In this document: one piece after another, positions 1 through 6,357 of the stretch | How positions within the stretch are numbered: the first letter of the stretch is position 1 | Layout of the letters: each line of letters begins with the position of its first letter | Source of the DNA: Candidatus Uhrbacteria bacterium | Lineage (GTDB): Bacteria > Patescibacteriota > Patescibacteriia > UBA9934 > UBA11717 | DNA length: 13,625 bases | Direction of reading: 5' to 3' | Assembly (NCBI GenBank): GCA_013203725.1 | Contig: JABMPK010000089.1 | Coordinates: forward strand, 1-13,625 | The notes under the pieces: generated by a model | Database searches by the model: none | What the model saw: the letters and a program-made list of their open reading frames with translations, nothing else | Told to the model about the DNA's origin: nothing | Program-made: the position numbers and the translations under genes

Positions 1-44
1 GTTTTACTGGTGTTTTTTGTTTCAGGTAAGCGACGTGTTGGAAC

Positions 45-53
45 TGGTATACT
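45..53 (+). promoter_or_regulatory. Extended -10 promoter for the M23 peptidase gene
   Basis: TGGTATACT matches the extended -10 pattern TGN-TATAAT at all but one hexamer base. No convincing -35 is visible. The expected transcription start near 60 lies downstream of a possible TTG start at 17, which argues for the ATG at 92 as the true start. Confidence 0.5.
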
Positions 54-91
54 GGTTATGTATTATCGTTAATAAATTAGGTAAGCTCTCA

Positions 92-1486
92 ATGAATACT
101 TCACGACTTGCATATAGTGCTATAGATTTTAGTAGTCATTGTAAGGGGGTCTTTTTGCTTCTTATTTCATTATCACTACTTTTTATGGCTTTGGGAGCAA
201 GTGCGGCCGCTCAGGGTGACCTTGTAAAGAGCAGAACGAGACCCGATGTATATCTTGTAAATGAGCTGGGTGGTAGAGATGTGTTTCCCAATGAATCTGT
301 ATTTTTTTCGTGGGAGAATGACTTTGATTCTGTTATAACGCTTTCGGATGAGGAGATTGCGGATCTTCCTATTGGTCGGCGTATGCGTTATAAGCCATGT
401 ACTTACCTTGTAAAATCACAAACAAACCCCGACGTTTATCATGCAGGAGAATCTGGTATGTTACGACGCATCACGTCGGAGACGCAGGCTAGCACGCTGT
501 TCGGAGCTAATTGGCCCTCATTGGTACGAGATGTATCCGATGTCTTCTGGTTGGACTATGTAAAGGGTGAAGATTTTGACAATTCCTCAGGTGCGGAGGT
601 CTGTCCAAATGATGGCGATTTGATCCCGAACGGATCTAGTGCACGTACAGGTTGGACTAAGGACGTGATTTTGGTTAATTATGTCGATCGTGAAAACATT
701 GTCTGGCCAACAGAGTCAACAACTCTACAGGATGCGTTTGGCCCAAGGATGTTAGCGGGTCAATATGACTTTCACCGCGGCATTGACATTGCAGGAGAAA
801 CGGGCGACCTTGTATATAGTATAGACGACGGTACTGTTTACCGTATATACCACGAAGGCGAAGTAGGGAGTCCGTTTAAAAATGGTGGAAACGTAGTAAT
901 CCTTAAACATGAAATACAAAATCCAATCAACTTCTTGGGGCGTGATCACGTAACATATTTTAGCTATTACTTACATCTGGATCAGATAACGATCCCAGAT
1001 ATTGCGGAAGATGATGAGTGGATCACAGAAAAAGGAATGCAAATTGGTACGCTAGGAGCGTCTGGAACTGCCAACACAGAACATTTACATCTCGAAACAC
1101 GTATAGGAGAATTTGGTACTTTAGATGATGCGAGTGTTAATCCGTTCCTTTATCTATCTTACAATAATATAAATTCATTGCAGATAGAACCGGATACATT
1201 AAATGAAAGCAGATTCCTGATAACGTCTGACCGTGAAGAGCTTGATGTGAATGCGATATATATAACGAGTGGGGCAGATACACGCATAATCAACTTCAGT
1301 ACTCGTGAAGGCATAGATCCTAATAATCGAGACAACAATATCTATAATAGTATTGTTCTTGAGCCATTAAACTTTAACAAAAACTCAGATAAATACGAGA
1401 TGTATATAGAATACATTGGGGAGGGTGAAGTGAATGATATTAAAGTCATCGACATCTTTGGTAACGGAGTTCGTCTTTATAGATAG
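92..1486 (+). CDS. Secreted M23-family zinc metallopeptidase with Patescibacterial surface repeats
   Basis: 464 residues from the ATG at 92. The frame is open back to a TTG at 17, but that start would place the promoter inside the gene and the signal peptide far from the N-terminus. An N-terminal hydrophobic stretch (about residues 19-40, ending in ASAAA) acts as signal peptide or anchor. Residues about 42-162 carry two copies of a motif around VKSxTxPDVY, followed by VFPNE and FGANWPSLV segments, a repeat I associate with Patescibacterial secreted proteins. The M23 (LytM-type) domain spans about 215-355, with zinc ligands visible as H228 and D232 (HRGID) and H331-x-H333 (HLHLE), plus YLHL at H295. 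Family knowledge: M23 enzymes cut peptidoglycan cross-bridges, so a cell-wall remodelling or exported lytic role outside the membrane is likely. The last 110 or so residues form an extra domain I do not recognise. It is a single-gene unit with its own promoter; only a weak AGG precedes the start. Confidence 0.88.
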   Translation: MNTSRLAYSAIDFSSHCKGVFLLLISLSLLFMALGASAAAQGDLVKSRTRPDVYLVNELGGRDVFPNESVFFSWENDFDSVITLSDEEIADLPIGRRMRYKPCTYLVKSQTNPDVYHAGESGMLRRITSETQASTLFGANWPSLVRDVSDVFWLDYVKGEDFDNSSGAEVCPNDGDLIPNGSSARTGWTKDVILVNYVDRENIVWPTESTTLQDAFGPRMLAGQYDFHRGIDIAGETGDLVYSIDDGTVYRIYHEGEVGSPFKNGGNVVILKHEIQNPINFLGRDHVTYFSYYLHLDQITIPDIAEDDEWITEKGMQIGTLGASGTANTEHLHLETRIGEFGTLDDASVNPFLYLSYNNINSLQIEPDTLNESRFLITSDREELDVNAIYITSGADTRIINFSTREGIDPNNRDNNIYNSIVLEPLNFNKNSDKYEMYIEYIGEGEVNDIKVIDIFGNGVRLYR

Positions 1487-1599
1487 TAAAAGTTCTAAGC
1501 GTTAGCAGATGAAACACATTGCAGTCTATAGTGCTGAACTAGTCCAGCATCTGGAGCCAGAGAAAGCCCTGTCGCGAAAGCGGTCGGTGTGCTTGCATG

Positions 1600-1608
1600 T
1601 GGTAAACT
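1600..1608 (+). promoter_or_regulatory. Extended -10 promoter for the GST-like gene
   Basis: TGGTAAACT fits the TGN plus TATAAT-like hexamer pattern (four of six hexamer bases). The surrounding 14 bases, TGTGGTAAACTTGG (1598-1611), recur identically upstream of the kinase-like gene at 3588-3601. The start codon is 41 bases downstream. No good -35 is seen. Confidence 0.4.
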
Positions 1609-1649
1609 TGGATTATTGAAATACAAGACCTCAGATTAAAGCTCAGATC

Positions 1650-2288
1650 ATGAATGATGTTTATCCAATTCTGTATTCCTTTAGAAGGTGTCCGTATGCA
1701 ATGCGAGCTCGCTTAGCTATCGCATACAGCAATCAGGTTGTTGAGATACGTGAGGTTGTTCTTAAGGATAAACCTTCATTAATGATAAACATGTCTCCAA
1801 AGGCAACGGTACCAGTTCTTGTGCTTACAGGCGACACTGTTCTTGAAGAAAGTCTCGAAATCATGAAATGGGCTCTGCAAAAAAATGACCCAGATAAATG
1901 GCTTAGCCAAACATCCGCAAATCTTATTGATGAAAATGATTCTACGTTTAAATCAAATTTGGACAAATACAAATACTACAATCGATATCCCGAGAAAACT
2001 CAACTTGAGTATCGCAGAGGATGTGAAGTATTTTTATTGAAGCTTGAAGCGTTGTTGTCAGATAACATATTCCTGACAGGAGACAATATTAAGTTTGCTG
2101 ACGTTGCGCTTCTTCCTTTTGTCCGTCAATTTGCTTTTGTAGATATCAAGTGGTTTGAATCATCTGAGTATGTACTTATTAGAAGATGGTTACAAGTATT
2201 TTTAGAATCACCTTTATTTGAGAAAAGCATGACTCATTACAATCAGTGGCATGTTGGTGATAGACAAGTATTATTTCCGGTTTCATAG
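1650..2288 (+). CDS. Glutathione S-transferase family protein
   Basis: 212 residues, a normal GST length. The N-terminal thioredoxin fold is clear: beta strand ILYSFRRCPYA with the active-site-like Cys14 in RRCPYAMRARLA, then the cis-proline at Pro55 (TVPVL) and the Glu67-Ser68 pair (LEESLEIM) that in GSTs holds the glutamyl part of glutathione. Residues about 90-205 are the all-helical C-terminal domain, with the N-cap-like motif around FADVALLPFVRQF. Family knowledge: such proteins transfer or reduce thiols in the cytoplasm using glutathione. Whether this organism makes glutathione is unknown, so the cofactor could be another thiol. The gene has its own promoter, no Shine-Dalgarno sequence, and a TAG stop 36 bases before the next gene. 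The family assignment is firm; the substrate is not. Confidence 0.87.
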   Translation: MNDVYPILYSFRRCPYAMRARLAIAYSNQVVEIREVVLKDKPSLMINMSPKATVPVLVLTGDTVLEESLEIMKWALQKNDPDKWLSQTSANLIDENDSTFKSNLDKYKYYNRYPEKTQLEYRRGCEVFLLKLEALLSDNIFLTGDNIKFADVALLPFVRQFAFVDIKWFESSEYVLIRRWLQVFLESPLFEKSMTHYNQWHVGDRQVLFPVS

Positions 2289-2302
2289 CATGTTCAGAAG
2301 TT

Positions 2303-2311
2303 TGTTATGAT
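2303..2311 (+). promoter_or_regulatory. Extended -10 promoter giving a nearly leaderless mRNA
   Basis: TGTTATGAT is a TGN-TATAAT type element with one hexamer mismatch. Only 13 bases separate it from the ATG at 2325, so the transcript should start about six bases before the start codon. Confidence 0.5.
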
Positions 2312-2324
2312 AAAATAGCCATCT

Positions 2325-3121
2325 ATGATAAACGACAAAGAAATAAACTCCGAGGTCAAACCTAGTTTTTTTGAGAATCTGAAGTTCACGCCAAACATTA
2401 TATTGATAGTCATTGCAATGATAATATTGGCAAAGGCCTCGTATGACATTTCAGAGGGGGCGAAAATATTCGGAGACAAGAACGTGGCTTTTTTTGACGC
2501 ATGGAGCTTGGAACACATCATCACTGGAATGTCTCTCTCATATTTCTTCTTGTTATTCAAAGGCCCGTTCTCCGGGGCAATGGAAAAAGATGATACCCTT
2601 GAAGTTGCAAAACTAGACAAGGACGATTCCTTCACGCAGAAGCAAAAAGACAAGGTGTCGAGAATGTTGAAGGCAAAGAACAGAAAAACAAAGATCATAC
2701 ATCACAGCCTTGTTGTTGTTTGCATAGCGTTCGGCTGGGAGATAATCGAGCTCTACATGGAGACGGCCACTTTAAAGATGTTGGGATAGAGCGATACTTC
2801 TTAGTTGCACAGGAGTGGTTCTCTGGAGTTGAATTATTCTTAAATAGATTTTTTGTTGATGTCGCGCTTGTGTACCTAGGCTGGTTTATTATTAGACACA
2901 AACCAGTTCTAGCCTCAATCGCAGCGCCGGTGTCTATCTTCTGGCTACTGACGCATATAATAGTGTTCAAAGATTCCATGTTCCTGCATGAGAACAGCTT
3001 CAGCACAATAATAAGCACGTTTATCAGCATGGAAACGGTTGCTGTGCTCGCTATTTCTACTGTTATATATTTTGTGATGAGTAAGTATAAGAAGGGCTTA
3101 AAAGAGCTTTCGCGGGAGTGA
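2325..3121 (+). CDS. Multi-pass membrane protein read across a -1 frameshift
   Basis: The reading frame from ATG 2325 stops at TAG 2787-2789 after 154 codons, but the continuation lies in the -1 frame and ends at TGA 3119-3121. Joined, the product is about 264 residues. The first part holds hydrophobic helices at about 23-38, 64-79 and 125-143, and ends in GWEIIELYMET. The second frame continues with RYFLVAQEWFSGVELFLNRFF followed by three further hydrophobic stretches and a basic tail (MSKYKKGLKEL). Both halves look like one protein, with conserved-looking polar residues (EH, HH, WE, EW, NR, D) near helix ends. The second half has no good start of its own before its first motifs. The shift must fall at about 2757-2786, where a slippery heptamer sits at 2771-2777. 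Alternatives are a true disabling mutation or a one-base sequence error in the ACGGCC stretch at 2763-2768. I do not recognise the family. Confidence 0.65.
2771..2777 (+). other. Candidate -1 ribosomal slippery heptamer
   Basis: T TTA AAG is in the correct zero-frame phase for X XXY YYZ slippage, ten bases before the zero-frame TAG. GGAG at 2759-2762, eight bases upstream, could act as a stimulatory Shine-Dalgarno-like element as in dnaX. I could not find a convincing downstream stem-loop. Confidence 0.4.
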
Positions 3122-3137
3122 ATGGCAATCTACGAGT

Positions 3138-3545
3138 ATGAAACAAAGTAAATGTTCAATTTGTAGCAAAATACCAGACGAGATCTTGGTTGATAATGAC
3201 AAGGGCGAACATCTGCCACAGTCTGCCAATAAACTAGAGGTTTTAAGTTCGATCGGCGGGATTAGAAAGTGCCCAAAGTGTTCGCAATATTACGGATATG
3301 TTTACGACCATGATGTACTGACCGGTGCAGGTCCGGGATATTCGGACCATTTCTTGTTTAGAATAAGCGATGGGGAAGCGGTAGAGCGGATTAAGAAAAC
3401 AGTTGCCAGCATAGAGGGCAGTCTAGAGCGCATGTATGCAAAGCTGCGCGAGGAGGAACTTTATCCCGACGAGCACGTTAAGCAAGTCGAGCCAGAAATT
3501 AAGCGCTATGAAGGCGAGCTTGGTGCCCTGACGGCGGAAAAGTAG
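3138..3545 (+). CDS. Zinc-ribbon protein with a helical tail
   Basis: 135 residues. Two CxxC knuckles (C6/C9 in CSIC and C45/C48 in CPKC) form a probable four-cysteine zinc ribbon with a 35-residue insert. After a Tyr-rich strand (YYGYVYDHD) and a glycine-rich turn, residues about 78-134 are strongly charged and helical (ERIKKTVASIEGSLERMYAK), probably a coiled coil. Cytoplasmic, with no membrane segment. The start is 16 bases after the stop of the membrane protein, so the two are probably co-transcribed; the only Shine-Dalgarno-like bases (GGGAG at 3114-3118) are too far upstream to be convincing. An ATG at 3122 is followed by an early stop and is not used. I do not recognise a named family. 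A nucleic-acid or protein-binding role would be a guess from the zinc ribbon alone. Confidence 0.75.
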   Translation: MKQSKCSICSKIPDEILVDNDKGEHLPQSANKLEVLSSIGGIRKCPKCSQYYGYVYDHDVLTGAGPGYSDHFLFRISDGEAVERIKKTVASIEGSLERMYAKLREEELYPDEHVKQVEPEIKRYEGELGALTAEK

Positions 3546-3589
3546 TATTTGTCAAAGTAATATATTCAAGCGGACGGGTTTTTGTTGTG

Positions 3590-3598
3590 TGGTAAACT
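3590..3598 (+). promoter_or_regulatory. Extended -10 promoter for the kinase-like gene
   Basis: TGGTAAACT lies within a 14-base string identical to that upstream of the GST-like gene. It would give a leader of about 40 bases. A second AT-rich element near 3630 (TATTAAT) could give a shorter leader. Confidence 0.4.
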
Positions 3599-3644
3599 TG
3601 GTAAACAAAAATAATGACTTGATCACGCATATTAATCAGTAGAT

Positions 3645-4748
3645 ATGACGACTCCTGAACAAAGGTCTTCCCCAGACATGTGCGACCATGGCAACTTTCG
3701 TAACAATTGCAATAAATGCAGCGCGAGCACTGTAATGGGAATAAAACGAGAAGATTACACTGGCGATATTCAGTTAACGCGAGGTAAGCAGAATATCCGA
3801 TACGAGCGAGACGGAGAGTCGGCTTTTGCAAAGATTGTAACAACACATGACGGTTCACGGGAAAATTTAACTCGTCTTAAGCGAGAGAAACATGCTTTGG
3901 ACAAATTACGCGATACAGGGATTGTTCCAAAGGTGATTTCATTTAAAGAGTATGGTGAAGACAAGGCAAGGTTACTTTTAGAAGAGTTGCCCGGGGAGTC
4001 GTTTGACCATATGCCTTGGCAAGAGAGGGCAAAGTTTGCAAAACAACATGCACAGGAAATTGTTTCAGAAACTGGAAAAAGTTTGCACAAGATTCACAAT
4101 AGCGGAGTTTTTGTTGTTGACGTGAACGTAGGAACGTTTCTTTTCGACGCAGAGGCAGACGACGCGCTTGGAGTACATGTGCTAGATCTTGAACTGGCTC
4201 ATGATGCAGATTCAGATGATGAGGAAAGCTTGCGAGATTCAATTGATCATTTTAAGAGAAATGATTTAGGGTTTACGCTAGCGAAACAAGAGGGAACTAC
4301 CTTGCCAGAGGATGAAGAATTGTTGATGAAAGCCGAGCTCTATCGTTGGGCGAAAACAATGAAAAAGATACTGATACATCGCTACCCGGAACTAGAGATC
4401 CCTACGTCGAAGCAGGAGCAACTCGAAGCTTATCTGGAGCGCATTCGTCCTGTTTTGGAAGAAGATCTTATACGTAAAGCTGGAGGATTATTCAAAAGAG
4501 TGCAAGCCAGAGGAAACGAGCAAGACGTTAATGTCATTGCAAGGGGACTGGAAGATTTCTCGAGTAATTACATTAAAAAAAATATCGATAATGCGCTAAA
4601 CGGTGCGAGTTCTGACTTTAATTTTACCGAGCTTTGCGAGGCTAACGGTATTGACCTTCCAGTACAGTATTCAGAATTTATTTCACAGTGTCTGAGTATG
4701 GATATTGATTCAAGACCAGATTCTTTTGAAGAGCTGATACAGCAGTAA
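3645..4748 (+). CDS. Atypical protein-kinase-like protein with N-terminal zinc knuckle
   Basis: 367 residues, cytoplasmic. The N-terminus has C13-x-H15-x6-C22-x2-C25 (CDHGNFRNNCNKC), a short knuckle resembling the CxHGxxxxxCxxC motif. A kinase fold follows: beta-3 lysine K63 in AFAKI, an alpha-C-like helix with Glu at about 77-88, a hinge at LLLEELPGES, a catalytic-loop-like segment GVFVVDVNVGTF with D159, and a metal-binding Asp at D181 in VLDLE, where DFG would normally be. The usual Asn five residues after the catalytic Asp is replaced by Thr164, although N161 is nearby. The C-terminus (CLSMDIDSRPDSFEEL) resembles kinase subdomain XI. A long charged helical insert (about 190-340) separates the two parts. 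Family knowledge: this supports ATP-dependent phosphorylation of Ser/Thr or a small molecule, but the degenerate motifs leave activity uncertain. It converges on the HopA1-like gene across a shared terminator. It could also be a pseudokinase. Confidence 0.65.
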   Translation: MTTPEQRSSPDMCDHGNFRNNCNKCSASTVMGIKREDYTGDIQLTRGKQNIRYERDGESAFAKIVTTHDGSRENLTRLKREKHALDKLRDTGIVPKVISFKEYGEDKARLLLEELPGESFDHMPWQERAKFAKQHAQEIVSETGKSLHKIHNSGVFVVDVNVGTFLFDAEADDALGVHVLDLELAHDADSDDEESLRDSIDHFKRNDLGFTLAKQEGTTLPEDEELLMKAELYRWAKTMKKILIHRYPELEIPTSKQEQLEAYLERIRPVLEEDLIRKAGGLFKRVQARGNEQDVNVIARGLEDFSSNYIKKNIDNALNGASSDFNFTELCEANGIDLPVQYSEFISQCLSMDIDSRPDSFEELIQQ

Positions 4749-4757
4749 ATGGCAGTT

Positions 4758-4789
4758 AAAAACCGATCGTTTTCGCGGTCGGTTTTTTT
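4758..4789. terminator. Bidirectional intrinsic terminator between convergent genes
   Basis: Stem CCGATCG (4763-4769) pairs with CGGTCGG (4776-4782) around a six-base loop, with one G-U pair. It is flanked by A5 on the left and T7 on the right, so it can work for both the kinase-like gene and the minus-strand gene. Confidence 0.85.
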
Positions 4790-4831
4790 ATTTGTCAGAG
4801 TTATGCGCAATGTCGTCATCTTGTCCGTGCT

Positions 4832-6259
4832 CTACAAATTCGCTGAAAGATTATCTGGATCGATAAGCCAATTACGTGCGTGTTTGGCTACCTTTTTTTG
4901 GACAAACGGCAAAATTGATTCAGACTTTAATACTGAAAAGATACTACCAAGTGTTTGCTGGGAGGCGTTATTGTAGGCGTGGTCAATAAGTTCTTGCACG
5001 TCCGCGCCCCGTCTAGTCGTCTGTATTGAGTGCATAGACTTATCGTCAAGCTTACTTGCGTCAAAATCTGCAGCTATCATAGCGTCAATAACGCTCATTC
5101 TGTCGAATGTGTTTATAAAGTACAGGCATATTGATAGATTGTTACGCAGCACCTGACGGAAGGTTTCTCCATCTTTATCCTTTTGGTCAGGATATTTCTC
5201 AATAAGACTTTTTACAATATCGGTCCAAGCATCCTGAAGCATGACCGCGCGTAACTGGTTCGCAGATGCGCCGTCCTCACGGGGGAAGCGTTCCGAGTAA
5301 ATTGCTGACTGCTCGGGAGTGGCTTCGTCCATAACACCAACACCTTCAGTCAATTCCTCACACATTGGCGGCAAAATAGAGTCCTCGAACCATTCTGGGT
5401 GGTCATCCTGGAGGTCATAAATCAGATCCACGTACTCATCCTCATACCCATTTGGAATGTAAACAAGCATTTTATCTAGGCGGTTGAAGGCATCGACATT
5501 AGGTGTTTCTGTGCCTAGCGTTGAGTAATCCTTGAACTTCATGTTGAGCGGTAGCTCGGAGTTCATTGCTCGCATTGCCAGCTCTTCAGCGATCCTGGAG
5601 ATGTCTTCTATCTTTGGATTGAGGTAGAACCTCATTGTATTGCCAGGCCACTCTTTGTGATCCATCCGTTTGCTGATAACGTGTACAAAAAGTGGGGAAG
5701 TACTCCCGTCAAGAGATCCTTGATAGTGGATCGGCGACTCCTTGTTAACTCGCCATTCCTTCCGGTAAATATCACGCAACTCATCAAGGGTAGTTGGCTC
5801 AGGGCTGGATTCTATTGCCGCTACAACTTTTCGCATATGATCACTGTCACGGCCTGGGTCTTCACTTTGTTCTGCAGCGGCTATCATTGAGGCGCCGTGC
5901 CTTAGCATGTTGATCCGCCATGCTTTGAAGACGTTCAGTTGAAGTGGCGCGTAATCCTGCGGTTCAACATCAAAGCTCTTGGTATTTTTGTGACGCTCTT
6001 CCCAGTCATCAGGATCTTCCCGCGTAATCAGGTTATACCAACTGTCCGAAGATTCCCCGAACCTGCTTCTCATTGTGCGCCCATTATTTTCTCCCTTAGT
6101 GTAATGAACGGTCTTCATAACAGCGCGCTTGAGCATCTCAATATCCTCCAAACCATAAACAGGGCTCGACTCGCGGTCGGGCTCTGCTACAATGCCTTTT
6201 TCCATGCTTATCACGGCTGGTAGGTTTGCACTTGGGATGTACTCCTTATCTTCGCGCAT
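4832..6259 (-). CDS. HopA1-like protein (putative Ser/Thr-modifying lyase family)
   Basis: 475 residues from the ATG at 6259; an upstream TTG at 6268 would lie at the expected transcription start and is less likely. No signal peptide or membrane segment. The N-terminal 185 residues are charged and unrecognised. Residues about 188-345 resemble the HopA1 family (PF17914) by pattern: MRFYLNPK followed by a helix, the LPLNMKFKD strand, RLDKMLVYIPNGYEDEYVD, a segment HPEWFEDSILPP and the EGVGVMDEA turn, then a helix with QLRAVMLQDAW. The last 120 residues are helical and unrecognised. Family knowledge: HopA1 is a type III effector in Pseudomonas, and HopA1-like proteins act as lyase components with a partner kinase in class V lanthipeptide synthesis. 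The match is from memory of the pattern and is not proven. It has its own promoter, divergent from the MFS gene, and ends TAG near the shared terminator. Confidence 0.6.
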   Translation of the reverse strand: MREDKEYIPSANLPAVISMEKGIVAEPDRESSPVYGLEDIEMLKRAVMKTVHYTKGENNGRTMRSRFGESSDSWYNLITREDPDDWEERHKNTKSFDVEPQDYAPLQLNVFKAWRINMLRHGASMIAAAEQSEDPGRDSDHMRKVVAAIESSPEPTTLDELRDIYRKEWRVNKESPIHYQGSLDGSTSPLFVHVISKRMDHKEWPGNTMRFYLNPKIEDISRIAEELAMRAMNSELPLNMKFKDYSTLGTETPNVDAFNRLDKMLVYIPNGYEDEYVDLIYDLQDDHPEWFEDSILPPMCEELTEGVGVMDEATPEQSAIYSERFPREDGASANQLRAVMLQDAWTDIVKSLIEKYPDQKDKDGETFRQVLRNNLSICLYFINTFDRMSVIDAMIAADFDASKLDDKSMHSIQTTRRGADVQELIDHAYNNASQQTLGSIFSVLKSESILPFVQKKVAKHARNWLIDPDNLSANL

Positions 6260-6270
6260 AATCTGCAACT

Positions 6271-6279
6271 AGTATATCA
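6271..6279 (-). promoter_or_regulatory. Extended -10 promoter for the HopA1-like gene
   Basis: On the minus strand this reads TGATATACT, an extended -10 with one mismatch. Eleven bases separate it from the ATG at 6259, predicting a leader of only about five bases. It lies back to back with the MFS promoter 39 bases away. Confidence 0.5.
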
Positions 6280-6317
6280 GATGCGAGGTGACGCGTTATT
6301 CACTGCTAACAATTTGA

Positions 6318-6326
6318 TGTTATAAT
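6318..6326 (+). promoter_or_regulatory. Consensus extended -10 promoter for the MFS gene
   Basis: TGTTATAAT is an exact extended -10 consensus. The predicted leader to ATG 6358 is about 24 bases and has no Shine-Dalgarno sequence. Confidence 0.65.
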
Positions 6327-6357
6327 ACCGTTTGTAGTTATAAAGTAATCGTAGAAA

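Noticed and set aside
17..91. TTG start at 17 for the M23 peptidase
   Set aside because: It would put the extended -10 at 45-53 inside the gene and move the signal peptide inward; ATG 92 fits better.
1487..1649. Possible RNA gene or terminator between the M23 and GST genes
   Set aside because: Only a tiny CGC-GAAA-GCG hairpin (about 1573-1582) without a T-tract; no tRNA or known RNA fold is recognisable.
2720..3121. Independent gene starting at TTG 2720
   Set aside because: The start is weak and the first dozen residues overlap the genuine helix of the upstream frame; the rest reads as the C-terminal half of the same protein.
4749..4976. Plus-strand 75-codon frame spanning the terminator after the kinase-like gene
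   Set aside because: It begins inside the terminator region and runs antisense to the HopA1-like gene; no Shine-Dalgarno, promoter or domain.
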